Positions 9,175-19,165 of a stretch of DNA of 48,066 nt are shown here, piece after piece. Position 1 is the stretch's first letter. Every line of letters begins with the position of its first letter. This DNA comes from Chara braunii (lineage: Eukaryota > Streptophyta > Charophyceae > Charales > Characeae): assembly GCA_003427395.1 (NCBI GenBank), contig BFEA01000064.1, forward strand, positions 2,710,735 through 2,758,800, written 5' to 3'. The notes under the pieces are model-generated. The model was not told the DNA's origin. It saw only the letters and a program-made list of their open reading frames with translations, and did not search any database. A program made the translations under genes and the position numbers.

Positions 9175-9592
9175 AGGGCAATAGGATAGAGGTTTCATTG
9201 TGAGTCGTTTTGCTGTTTGTGCGCGTACTGATTGTTCAATAGGAGACAAACAATAAGATGCTATAGTATGAGTTATCCTACTGTTTGCCTACATAAGTGT
9301 TATTTTATAAAACTATTTGTTTGATAATGAACCAGTAATAGAGACTCTTGTGAGGGTTGTGCTATTACTTGTTTGACCTTAGTTTGATTAGCCTTAAGAG
9401 GTAGTAGAGTACTTCAATAAGAGTGACGTTACTACTTGCTTGAGACTATGAAGGCTAAGTATTAAAGAATGGTGGGGTACTTCAGTGTGAGTTACTCCAC
9501 TACTTGTTTGAACCTATGTTGGATTGATATAATTGAGAAAGTGATGGAATACTTTGATGCAAGTTGTTTCACTACTTGTATTACTTATGTCA
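9175..9592 (+). repeat. Degenerate ~70-bp tandem array (about six units)
   Basis: Successive units start near 9175, 9256, 9336, 9401, 9470 and 9540. Each follows the pattern [GTAGTAGAGTACTT-like]...[GAGT]...[TACTACTTGTTTGA-like]. The first and last motifs within a unit are partly complementary (AGTAG / CTACT), so each unit can fold into a small hairpin. Units differ at many positions, so this is an old array. Confidence 0.65.
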
Positions 9593-9611
9593 TGTACATT
9601 ACATTGCTATT

Positions 9612-9950
9612 ACCTAGGATTGTCAAGTATTTAGTGTCGGGAATGCATGCAGGAAGGTTCAAACAAAATTCAGTCATGTCTATATAGTCGGTGAGAGCAT
9701 AAATAGTCATAAAATTGTTGTCCTCTGGATGCATCGTTCTAAAATTATCTATCAGGTCCTGAGATTAAGAAAAAAAAATCAATATTGGGGAGTTTACTCT
9801 CAACGTGGTTGAACAGAGAGATTTAATCTTGGATTGTCAGTTGCCTAGGATTGTCAAGTGTTCGGTGTCGAGAATACATGCAGGTAGGTTATAAAAAAAT
9901 TCAGTCATGTCTATATAGTTGGTGGGAGCATAAATAGTCATAACAGACCA
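9612..9950 (+). repeat. Direct duplication of ~105 bp
   Basis: The block at 9612-9715 is repeated at 9842-9945. Both hold CCTAGGATTGTCAAGT, then TTCAGTCATGTCTATATAGT and GAGCATAAATAGTCATAA. The offset is 230 bp. The intervening sequence has no recognised feature. Confidence 0.85.
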
Positions 9951-9977
9951 ATCCTCATCTTCTATTGTTATTTTAAT

Positions 9978-10193
9978 TCATGCCCAACAACCAACCGGGT
10001 CTTCATAATAATCCAGAATATCACAATATAAATTATTGTTAACTAAAATGACGACTTTACCCTTTGAGTCATATGCTGGGGCCCAACACTGCGAACCCGA
10101 CCACCAACTTGCTGTCTCCAGGATTTTGTTTGCGCTAAACTTGGTCTTTTGAATGCACAAAATTTTCACGTTTTTAGAGTGAGACCAAACCAT
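9978..10193 (-). pseudogene. LINE endonuclease (EEP) fragment
   Basis: This 71-codon minus-strand piece matches the start of a LINE ORF2 apurinic-endonuclease-like domain. The block VKILCIQKTKFS corresponds to the family motif in which Q-E-T-K carries the metal-binding Glu, followed by a WW-type segment and a VVILVNNN beta strand. Here the Glu is Lys (IQKTK), so the nuclease would be inactive. The fragment stops at 9978 and no RT follows, so the element is 3'-truncated. Confidence 0.65.
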
Positions 10194-10406
10194 TAATCAT
10201 GTTTTTTTATCTCTGTCACCGAATCCTTTCACATTCTAACTGGCTATCCAAACTTTATTCGGAAGGACCATTGGATGTATCATCTCCACCTAAGTTTTGG
10301 ATGTGGTTAGTTGTCGATGCTTTCCCATCAACAAAAAAAATCCCACGAGAAATGAAAGTTGAAAAAACATTCTATAAAAAAAAAAAATCCTTCATATTTA
10401 TAAATT

Positions 10407-10775
10407 ATCATTCCAATGTTCGTCCAATCCTAAAATTTTCAGTTTTATTTGATAAGTTTCCATCTAAATATGAGTTTTCCCTTCCAACTACATCTATTTG
10501 TTCAAGATGGAATGAAAATCTGGAGGAGTTTATGAAATCTTTTAATTAAATATTCATTCTATTACAACAAATATCTTCTAATTTAGATTGGATTAACCTA
10601 TTTATGACTGAAAATACTTACTTAAAATGACAGTCCAATTAAAATATTTCATGAACTCATCCAGACTTTCATTCCATCTCTAGCATGCAGTCCAAATAAG
10701 AAGGGATACCTTATTCTTGGAATGAAAGTTTGCAAGTAAGATATAAAAATTTAAAATAGGAATGACATTTTTTAA
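10407..10775. mobile_element. Foldback / MITE-like inverted repeat inserted in the LINE remnant
   Basis: The inner arms match strongly: GATGGAATGAAAATCTGGAG at 10507 onward pairs with its near reverse complement ending at 10677 (arms 10507-10548 and 10636-10677). Weaker complementarity extends outward to about 10407 and 10775. The element is AT-rich and non-coding. It sits between the ORF1 part (>10950) and the endonuclease part (<10193) of a same-strand LINE remnant, as expected for an insertion. The ends and target duplication are not resolved. Confidence 0.55.
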
Positions 10776-10950
10776 GATGGAATGAAAAATTGAAATTTAG
10801 ATTGTAATTTTACTATAGAATTATTATTTAATTTTAGGAATTTTTTCCGTTGATGGAGACCGAGCCAGGAGGAAGGTGTTGTCCGCTCACTTTGACCGAG
10901 TGCAGAAAATCCCGAGAGCTAAAGACCGAGCCTGCATCTCCTCGGGCTAG

Positions 10951-13315
10951 TCAATCCGCGAGTTCAGTCATAGACAGACCATGCCCCAACTGAATGCTAA
11001 ACGAGGCTTTTTTTTTTTCTACACAATGAAGTAATGCAGGGAGTACCAAAAAAAGTAGCCCGTTGCACCAACTAAGGAAGGAATCCGTTACTGATTGTCG
11101 TATCAAGAACATGAAGTGAAGGAGTATCTTAGTACCGTCCGACCTTTGGGCAATGTGGCGACCCCTCTTTGAGTTTGGTAAGGCGACACAACAACCCTCC
11201 TGCTTCAATACATACATATTCATCAGTTTCTGGGCATGGTCCTTTGATGGAAGGTTAGTAACTGCAATTAAAGGAAAACCTAGATCGTCATCCTGAGATT
11301 TTTACATTAATGCTATTAAACCCACCGGGGAGTCCAAGACAATAACCGACACTAAATACTCATAGGTTGACATTTGGGATTTGTCACATTTTCTTAATGA
11401 CTTCATCGGTTCAGCCATCACTAAAAAATTTATAATTGAACGGATGACGACCTCTCTTGCTGTCTTTGCTTTTACCCATGTTATAAGAAGGGTCACCCAA
11501 ACTCTGCTCCTCCACTGTGGGAATAGTAAAATTGTCATTAAGGCGTGTTTTCTTGCTGGCAATAAGCATAAAATGATTTTCCTTATCTGAGTTAATATCG
11601 AAGGGAACATAGTCTTCTTAGAACGACCCTGCGACTGCAAAATCTATCTCGACCTCGTGGTCCTCGTCCTCTTTGGAATCTAATAATGGTCACCTGAGCC
11701 ACCACCTCGTTTTCCCTCCGTGTTATGACGATTCATTTGGAGGGGGTCTGAGTCGGATCCCGACTCCGAGTCTGAGGGGATCAGATTTGGACTAACACCT
11801 GGGGTCTGGGTTTTCTTACTCCCTTCCTGGATTCGAGGAGGGAAGGCATCAACATGGAAGGTCACTACATTCTCTTGACAAATATCCATTCTCGTACCCC
11901 GGATCCGCAGCGGTGGAGAAGAACGACCCAGGTCTTCCCGCTTGTTGCTCTGGTTTAGATTCATGTTAATTGCTTGGGTTTGGGTTTTTATTCGTTTTCT
12001 TAGTTTTCTTCTTACTAACTTGAAAGGGGGGCGGTGAATCGTGGCTGGCCTGACCATCTCGTAAATCCCTTCTTAATTTTTTTTCGGCTCATTCTCCTTT
12101 GCATTCTCCTTCCACTGTTCCGTCGAACTTTACTTATGTCTGCCCTCTTTTTTCTTTTTGCCATCGTTTTTGCCCCAGGGGTCCCTTTTATTTTTTTTTT
12201 GGATCTTCTCTCCACCTTCTCTTTCACATCCTATCTCTCTTACATCCCCCTCTCCGTTCTTAGTTCTTTTTTTTTTCTCTTTTTTTTTCTGTCCCCTTTC
12301 TTTTTTCATTTCCTTTGTTATCTTTCCCCATAACTCCTTTGTCTCCCTTCTATTTCCTTCCGCCACCTTCTCTCTTTCTCTCATCATTCTTCTCGGCTTT
12401 CCTTTTCTGCCCCCTCCTACTCTTCGCCCTCCTTATCCTGATCATCTTTTTCCTTATCCTTCTTCCGGCGGCCCCACTTTCCTCGTGCTCGTCCGAATTT
12501 CACAAGGCAGTTATCGTCAGTATATTTGTGGAAATGACATCAGCAAACTGAACACCACGATGTTTCCACACATACACTGTTAATTTTCATCACACTGTGT
12601 CAGTGTGTCAATAGGTAAACTATCATACGCTCCTTATATTTTATCTTGGCCGAAGGGGCCAAGTTAAACCTTAAGTTATGCAGGTAAGGATCTAATGAAT
12701 TTTTGTATGCTGGATGATCTCTAATGAACTTCCCAAAGGCGTCCTGGACTGCTCTTTTCAGAAGTCAAGTCCCATCACTGAGATGGAAACATCCAAGCAC
12801 CGCACCCAAAAATAATCATGTTTCATCGCATCCCTCCACTCTTTCAATTAATCCTCTGTCATCCATGAATGGAAGGACACCTTGTACTTCTTCTTATCCA
12901 TTTCAATTTCAGTAATTGATTTAGCCGAGGCAACGTACGTAACAATATTTTTTCCTTCGTTTACAAACAAACCCCTTTTTTGGGTCGCACGCATTACCCC
13001 AGGTGCAACCCATCCGTTTTCATATATGTGGATTAATCTGCTCTTGAGGTCAACGGGGAGGGACGTTGCATCTTTACCCAAAAAAATTAAAACTGCATGG
13101 TTGTGTAACCAATCTGCTTAGATGCGATAGACCTCAGGGTCAAATATAAGCCGCACAAAATCATCTCCGCTCTCTACATGTTCTGGCGTCAAACCATCCA
13201 GCAAAATTTTGTCCAGAAAACATGCACTCAAGAGATCACAGATCCTTTGTTTACCTTCATCGGTCGACGGGTCTATGAGTTCAGACTCACTCTCGGATTG
13301 GGGGATAGGAGTCAC
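10951..13315 (-). pseudogene. LINE ORF1 remnant (DUF4283-like/gag-like)
   Basis: Consecutive minus-strand segments read as one decayed protein. The N-terminal part at 13315-13118 is acidic (SESESELIDPSTDEGKQR), ending DDFVRLIFDPEVYRI before a stop. The segment at 13081-12848 (LPVDLKSRLIHIYENGWVAP...SFHSWMTED) resembles the RNA-binding ORF1 domain of plant LINEs. A Lys/Glu-rich linker spans 12390-12015. A Ser/Pro- and Asp-rich tail follows at 12057-11680 with further pieces to 10951. There are several stops and frame changes. Orientation and order with the endonuclease fragment at 9978-10193 support a single LINE. Confidence 0.5.
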
Positions 13316-13392
13316 TATGCTCCTATTATCCCTAACCCTATTAAATTAAAGGGGAAACTACGCAAGAGTCACAAAAATGAGTTATTCGCAGC

Positions 13393-14065
13393 CCTAAGGC
13401 TGCGGTATAGTGGGCTAAATTTTGGGAGACCGGTCTTTGGCAAAGTTGCGGACTACCTATAACTAACTCCGGTAGAACCGGGACGTTTGAAAAAAGGAAG
13501 GACCGGTCCTCGGGTGGAAGCGGACCCCTAAAAGAAGTGGGGGGTGTTGGACCGGTCCTCGGGTGGAAGCGGACCCGAAAAAGAAGTGAGGGCATGTGAA
13601 CTGCAAGAGGGCCCTTAGGCCCACGTATTGTGGCTGGTATTTTCAAAAAAGAGAGGTCATGTGCAACGAAACAGGCGTTTGCAAGAGGCAACTTTGACGA
13701 TTTCTGTGCTCGAAGGAACCCGTAAAAAAATCTGAAATTTTGAGAATCCATAGATGAGGTTGTGTTATTTCCAGGGAAAAATTATAACATTAAAAAAAAA
13801 TAATTTAGACTGCGAAATAATCATCGCGCTGATTCGACACATTTTTTATTTTTGCCACTGTGCCATGTGTGGGCCAACTGAAAAAGTACTCAAAATTTAG
13901 TGAGTTTTCACGCTCAGAACCATACGTAAAACAACCTGAAAATTGGAGTATTCGTAGATTTTATTTTCATCTTTCCAGAAAAAATGCTAAAAACAAAACA
14001 AAACCATTCCAATTGTGAAATAGATTGCGGCCACAATTTGACCCATATTTCAATTTGGGCATTCA

Positions 14066-14069
<4 letters not shown>
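13393..14069 (-). repeat. ~0.75-kb dispersed repeat, copy 2 (inverted)
   Basis: This is the reverse complement of the repeat at 5933-6692, with the same landmarks: the CGCAGCC stem near 13400, the paired CACCCGAGGACCGG blocks, and the GTGAGTTTTCACGCTCAGAA region. Relative to copy 1 it lacks ~85 bp near the stem end. Its other end again abuts a CT/GA microsatellite. The two copies form an inverted pair around ~6.7 kb. Confidence 0.85.
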
Positions 14070-14138
<69 letters not shown>

Positions 14139-14179
14139 CTCTCTCTCATCTCTCTCTTTTATTTCTTTCTCTCTCTCTC

Positions 14180-14238
<59 letters not shown>

Positions 14239-14322
14239 GTGGCCCCCCCCCTNCTCTCTCTCTCTCCTTATTTCTCTCTTTCTCTCTTTGTCGCACACTC
14301 NTAACANTAAATGAAACTNTCN

Positions 14323-14381
<59 letters not shown>

Positions 14382-14400
14382 GTGCTCGCTCTNNGTCTCN
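14070..14400. repeat. (CT)n microsatellite with Ns
   Basis: A long CT dinucleotide tract is broken by short CATTT, TGTGTG and C-rich patches and by single Ns at 14252 and after 14300. The Ns show uncertain assembly. Open frames of Ser/Leu repeats here are artefacts. Confidence 0.95.
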
Positions 14401-14810
14401 NTNNNTTGGCTACCTTAGGGCTGCGTTCCCCACGCCCACGCGGGAGACAATAATTGCACGCGGCAATTTATACAACCCAACTTTCTGCCCAGGTAGGGTG
14501 CCCCAAGTGCAATTGCAAACTGTACCTTGCCTTATAGTGCAATTATAACTTGTTTTTGTGACCAAAATCAATGAGGCAATCAATAAGGATCGTCCACGGA
14601 ACCACATCGAGGAAGCCTACACGGCTTCAGATATATATAGTGAACCCGTAGTCGAAGAGCTTCGTAAAAGGGCAGCAAGCTATGTCCGCGTGGTGGTTTT
14701 TGGCCTGGAGTCTTGGAGACTTCCCCCTACAGATTCTGGTTCAGATACTTGTCATTTGTAGTCAGCAGCTAGATTTTTATATTTTTTATATTTTTTTATT
14801 TTATTAAAAG
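14401..14810. other. Unannotated stretch
   Basis: I see no gene or repeat. The last ~50 bp (14775-14810) are T/A-rich and represent the 3' tail of the adjacent minus-strand SINE. Confidence 0.5.
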
Positions 14811-15286
14811 GCTAATTCAATTACCTGTCGAATCTCAAGAGGACGGTCTTTTTTCATTGTCATTATGGTATTACGGGGAACCCCGTAGCAGCCACATCCG
14901 TGCTCAAGCCTCCAACGAGGGAACATGCGCGAGCTGCACCCACCAGCAGGCGTGATACCCGTAGCAGCCACATCCGTGCTCACATCCGTGCTCAAGCCTC
15001 CAACGAGGGAGCTGTGCACCCAGCAGCAGGTGCGACACCTGCTCTCCAGCAGGTGGGTGATACCGGCCAGGGGTCAGATGGGCCAGTCACTGTGCCTGCC
15101 CTCCGGTCCCTTCCCCCTATGAACACCAGCAGTCTCTGCTCAATGCCACTCGGGGGGACCAACGGCATCTCTCTAGGTGGCGGGCACCAAGCTTGCCCAG
15201 GAAGGCACATGAGGCCAATGGCGATCCAACCCACGACCTCCTGACTGCCACTTGCGTGCCTTACCAACTGAGCTACAGGCCGCTGG
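14811..15286 (-). mobile_element. tRNA-derived SINE (family A), copy 1
   Basis: On the minus strand the unit begins GCGGCCTGTAGCTCAGTTGG, with TAGCTCAGTTGG (15264-15275) matching the A box perfectly. A degenerate B box follows near 15221-15231 (GGTTGGATCGC). The body continues to GTAATTGAATTAGCC at 14811 with an AT-rich tail beyond. It is colinear with the copy at 47678-48066, which has a better B box (GGTTCAATCCC). Copy 1 also carries an internal tandem duplication of ~70 bp (14885-14955 and 14959-15030, the CCACATCCGTGCTC blocks). Confidence 0.85.
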
Positions 15287-15289
15287 AGT

Positions 15290-15560
15290 GGTCTTTCGCC
15301 CGAAGCTTCGCAAATGTGTGCTCATCGTGGCGCCGTTGATGAGCTTGGCCGGTGCTGCCTCGCTCACCCTGAGGGGCCGCGCAACTGCCGTTTCCCGGCT
15401 TGTAGTAAAATTAAAAACCAAAAAAGAACCAAAAAAAAAGAAAAAAAAGAAAAAAGAAGAAGAAGACAAAAAAAACACAAAAGATTTGAAGGTCGCAAAG
15501 CGGCACTGTCTTATGCGTCCCGGCCTAGCACCCCCCCCCCCCCCCCCCCAACCTCCCCCA
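15290..15560 (+). other. A-rich stretch and C19 homopolymer
   Basis: Sequence next to the SINE includes an A/AAG-rich patch at 15405-15485 and a run of about 19 C at 15531-15549. No coding is supported. The A-rich patch may be a retroposon tail. Confidence 0.4.
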
Positions 15561-15568
15561 TATCTGAT

Positions 15569-15617
15569 CACCGCAGATTTTCTATCGGTACTCGGTGACG
15601 AGAAAAATCTCCGGTGA
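15569..15617. other. Inverted repeat (hairpin)
   Basis: TCACCGCAGATTTTCT (from 15569) pairs with the AGAAAAATCTCCGGTGA end (to 15617) with one or two mismatches and a ~16-nt loop. It lies between the C-tract and the polypurine region. Function unknown. Confidence 0.6.
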
Positions 15618-15681
15618 AGGAAACGGGGAAACAAGAACTTACGCGTTTACGATGATGGGCCATCAAGGTGAGGATGCTTTT

Positions 15682-15697
15682 TGCTGCTGCTGCTGCT

Positions 15698-15751
<54 letters not shown>
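15682..15751. repeat. (GCT)n then (CT)n microsatellite
   Basis: A short GCT triplet run at 15682-15700 is followed by about 50 bp of pure CT. Confidence 0.95.
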
Positions 15752-15754
<3 letters not shown>

Positions 15755-15789
15755 CAACTAAGCTTGGCAATCTGTTCTTTCATTCGGAG

Positions 15790-17010
15790 TCGACCAACCG
15801 GAGCAGAGGTAGGAGAAGAAGCGAAGAGGAGAGAAAGAGGAGAAGAGGGCGACGAGGGAGAAGAGGTGGACGCCAACACAAAGAGAAAAAGGAATTTTGG
15901 ATGAAGGGGCGAAGCTGGAGAGAAAGTGGGCGAAGGGGGAGAAGAGAGAGGTTGACCCGAAGCCAAGGAGTATGAGATAGGAAACGGAGGAAGAGGGAGT
16001 GCGGAAAACGGCTTGGGAGGTGGAGGAGGGAGGAGGGAGGAGGAGCAGGGAGGAGGAGGGAGGACCGCGACGGTGAGGGTAAGCAGGTCGACCATGAAGA
16101 AGATGGAGAAGGAGCACGGACGACAAGGAGCAGTAGGAAAATGACAAGGACCATGATGATGATGAGGAGGAACGGTAAAACGTAGAGGGTGGAGGAGGAG
16201 GGAGGAGGAGGGAGGGGGGGAGACGAGCATCGACGGAAAGAAGAGGAACGAGGCACGAGGAGGAGGAGACACGCACACGATGAAACGGTCTCGCACAGTC
16301 TTTTTTTCCTTTTCTCTTTTCGTGAAATTGTTCATAGCGATCGTGACAACACACACGCCGACACATCTCAGAAGCGCGCGCACGACCATGAGCGATGACG
16401 ATGATCGTCTTGGAGCAAGCTGTGTGGAGAAGATAGAGGGAGTAGGAGGGAGGAGGATGGTAGGGGAGCGATGACGATGATCGACCGTGGAGATATCGAG
16501 GAGTAAAGACGAGGAGGAGCAAGGTGGAGGAGAGAGAAGGAGAAGGAAGGAGAAGAGAGAAGGAGGAGGAAGGAGGAGAGAGAAATAGGGAGGGCAGGAC
16601 GTGGAAGAGCAATGTGGAGGAGCGAGAAGCCTTGAAGTTGGACGATAACGGAGGAGAGATGACGACGGCGGTGAGGGATGGAGGAGGAGGAGGGAGGAGG
16701 CAGATGAGCACGGAGGCAGGAGGAGCGAGGAGGCCGACGATGAGGGAGAAGGATGAAGGATAGAGGCTGAAGGAGGAGGAGGGAGGAGGAGGCCGAGCAG
16801 CGAGGAAACGACAACAGTGCGGACGAAGAGATCGACCATGGAGGAGATGGAACAGAGAAGAAAGGACAAGGAGAAGTAGGGAAGACAAAGACCATGACGA
16901 GGAGGACAGACGACCATGGATGAAGGAGGAGGGAAGAGAAGCACGACCATAGATGGGGAAGGGAGGGAGGAGATCGACGGGCATGGATGGAGGAGGGAGG
17001 GGGCCGATGA
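15790..17010 (+). repeat. Kilobase polypurine (GGA-rich) tract with internal duplication
   Basis: The plus strand is overwhelmingly A/G, with many GGAGGAGGGAGGAGG blocks. Two related halves are visible. About 16080-16370 and about 16815-17130 share CGACCATG-AAGAAGATGG and GACAAGGAGCAGTAGG-type text, a CACACGATG/GCATG block and a T-run with GAAATTGTTCATAGCGA-like sequence. The minus strand lacks stop codons because it is pyrimidine-only, which creates long Ser/Pro/Leu open frames that are not genes. The G-rich strand has quadruplex and triplex potential. Confidence 0.85.
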
Positions 17011-17159
17011 AATGAACTTGCACGCGATGAGCATGGTGGACACACACACACAACGAAAGAAACAGTCCGGCGCACTCCTTTTTTTTTTTTTTTTTCCCTC
17101 CCTGAAGTTGTGTATGTATAGCGAACATGACAGACGCGCGTGCGTGCGACTGATGGACA

Positions 17160-17266
17160 TGTATCTTTCCATGTTCTAGCGGAAGATTCAGTCTCCTCGA
17201 TCGATCCACTACTCTCCAATTGTGCAAAATGAGACTGAATCTTCCGCTAGAACATGGGAAGGTACA
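17160..17266. repeat. 36-bp-arm inverted repeat
   Basis: The left arm 17160-17195 and right arm 17231-17266 are complementary at about 34 of 36 positions, around a 35-nt loop. The core is GAATCTTCCGCTAGAACATG. The right arm continues into the same dispersed sequence seen at 7411-7500. Confidence 0.85.
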
Positions 17267-17310
17267 TTGGCAATTTTTTGTGTCTTGTGCATGTGGAGAG
17301 TATTGAATTT

Positions 17311-17530
17311 TGCTTGTTTTCCCCATAAATTCGGCTTTAAACATTGTTGTTTTTTTTTTTTTTCGTCCTTGTTTTTTTTTTTTTTTGGCTTGTTTTCCCC
17401 ATAAATTCGGCTTTAAACATTGTTGTTTTTTTTTTTTTTCGTCCTTGTTTTTTTTTTCTTTTGGCTTGTTTTCCCCATAAATTCGGCTTTAAACATTGTT
17501 TTTTNTTTTTNTTTTTTTCATCCTTGTTTT
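17311..17530 (+). repeat. Three tandem ~77-bp units (cluster 1)
   Basis: CTTGTTTTCCCCATAAATTC starts units at 17311, about 17389 and about 17465. Each continues GGCTTTAAACATTGTT, then T-runs and CGTCCTTG. Ns at 17505 and 17511 fall in the T-run. Confidence 0.9.
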
Positions 17531-18244
17531 TGTTTTTTTAATTCTTCATCCTTAAAAAGGTGTGCAATTTGATCCATTGCTCGATCTGGGGTGTGGTCCC
17601 ATTAGCAGTCGGATAGTAGTTTGGCCGATCCAGTGTGACACGGAGTGGCAGCGGGATGACAGGTTCATTACGAATTTCTGGGGTGAGAAAACAGGAGGAA
17701 GGCAAAAAAAAAAAAAGAAACAGAGACCTCCCACCTGAAATCACGGCAGAGTGCTTCCCAGCCATCAGATCACAAATGATCTGATGGTGGTGGTTGCAAC
17801 ATCAGTGCAGAAAGTAACTGCCACATTTTCTGGAATAAACTCGACTTCTGTCAGCAGTGATCCTGACNNCCTCCATATACTCCGTGATTGAAGGAGGGCT
17901 CCACCCAATGAGATAATTGCACAACAGCAAGCAAAATACTGAAAATCTTCTATCCAGTGGGCCTATGGCCGACCCGCTTTTTTTTGGGGTTGGCCATGCC
18001 CCCAACGGATTGAAAAGATTTTGGCGGGAAGCTTCCTTTGCACCGGCATGCCCAGTGTTAAGGAGAGGAGGGGAACCAAGATCTCCTTCCTTTTTCGGGT
18101 AATACATGTAAAACACTGACCGTGGGATCACGGCTACTGCACGGCAGGATTTGGGTCACTCAACTGCCACACAAACTCTTTTCTATCCTATCCGGTTGCT
18201 AGTGGGACCATGCCTCTGTTGATCATCTGGCAGAGGTGAATTTC
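17531..18244. other. Unannotated stretch between the two ~77-80-bp clusters
   Basis: No gene is recognised. It contains a 12-13-A run near 17704 and a pair of Ns at 17868-17869. A GATCTGATGG palindromic patch lies near 17763-17786. Confidence 0.4.
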
Positions 18245-18490
18245 GCAAGTTTTTTTACATAAATTCGCCTTTAAATATTGTTTTACCCTTCTTAAAAAAA
18301 AAATAAAAAATGGTCGATCTGTTTTTTTTTATATAAATTCGCCTTTAAATATTGTTTTACTCTTCTTAAAAAAAAAAAAACCATGGTCGATCTGTTTTTA
18401 TAGATATATTCGCCTTTAAATATTGTTTATTCTTGAATCCTTAGCAAACGTGGAATCATCTGCTCCATTGGTCGATCTGTTGATCCTGTG
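18245..18490 (+). repeat. Three tandem ~80-bp units (cluster 2), related to cluster 1
   Basis: ATAAATTCGCCTTTAAATATTG-type units start near 18260, 18332 and 18405. Each is followed by CTTCTTAAAA and GGTCGATCTG. The core is the same as in cluster 1 (ATAAATTCGGCTTTAAACATTG), so the clusters are diverged duplicates. Confidence 0.85.
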
Positions 18491-18634
18491 CCCCTCTCTC
18501 GATTGTTTGCCAATCAGTGTTTGTCTTGCTTTGACTCGCAGATGGCAGCGACGACGGACATACTCCTATACTCCTCCCTCCGCACTCCTGCCTGTGCTGC
18601 TTGGGAAAGATCCGTCACCGACGACCGACAGACT

Positions 18635-18686
18635 CCACCCTCCACACCCCTCCACACCCCTCCACACCCCTCCACACCCCTCCACT
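18635..18686 (+). repeat. 10-bp minisatellite (CCACACCCCT)n
   Basis: About five tandem copies of CCACACCCCT. Confidence 0.95.
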
Positions 18687-18849
18687 AACACGGACAACGG
18701 CCCACAGGATCAGCGACGACAGGCTCCGTCGGACCACGGCTGCCATTGCTGATGCCCTCAGGCTATGCCCCTCGCCGGCTCACTACGTCCCCTCCTCTCA
18801 GAGAGCCTTGTGCTCAGTATGAACCATGTGATGGGCTGGGGGTGGAAGT

Positions 18850-18878
18850 AAGTATCACAGCGCGCCGAGTCTCAGAGC

Positions 18879-18915
<37 letters not shown>

Positions 18916-19165
18916 CGGGAAGCAAGTATCACAGCGCGCGGAGCGTCGTGCACACGTGATTTTTCTCAGATGTCGATCGGTGCAACGCGCGCGCCGAGCC
19001 GTCGTGGACGAGTGTCAAGGGAGAGAGAGCGGGAAGTATAAAGTAACAACACAGCGCGCCGAGTGTGTCGTGCAGACGAGACGAGATTTTTTCTCAAATC
19101 TCCATCTCAAAGTAAATATAAAAGTCCACGTGACGGCAAAGCGCGCCAAGAGTCGTGAACGAGCG
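18850..19165 (+). repeat. Degenerate repeat with GCGCGC cores
   Basis: The motif AGCGCGCSRAG recurs about five times (near 18859, 18932, 18990, 19053 and 19143). It is commonly followed by GTCGTG and preceded by GCGGGAAG-like sequence. A GA microsatellite (18881-18910) lies inside. This CpG-rich block is directly upstream of the transporter gene and may be part of its promoter. Confidence 0.55.

Noticed and set aside
12034-12583. Plus-strand Phe/Leu/Ser-rich open frames
   Set aside because: Shadow of the Lys/Glu-rich linker of the minus-strand LINE ORF1.
13325-13345. Telomere-like CCCTAACCCTA
   Set aside because: Two partial units only, not repeated.
14000-14453. Ser/Leu repeat open frames
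   Set aside because: Translation of a CT microsatellite containing Ns.
15568-17344. Antisense open frames of more than 500 codons, rich in Ser, Pro and Leu
   Set aside because: They are the complement of a polypurine tract. Pyrimidine-only codons cannot be stops, so openness is compositional. No domain is present, and two frames are open at once.
17700-17790. Possible tRNA gene or SINE head on the minus strand (TGGCTGGGAAGC...)
   Set aside because: Only a vague A-box resemblance. No acceptable B box or cloverleaf could be drawn.
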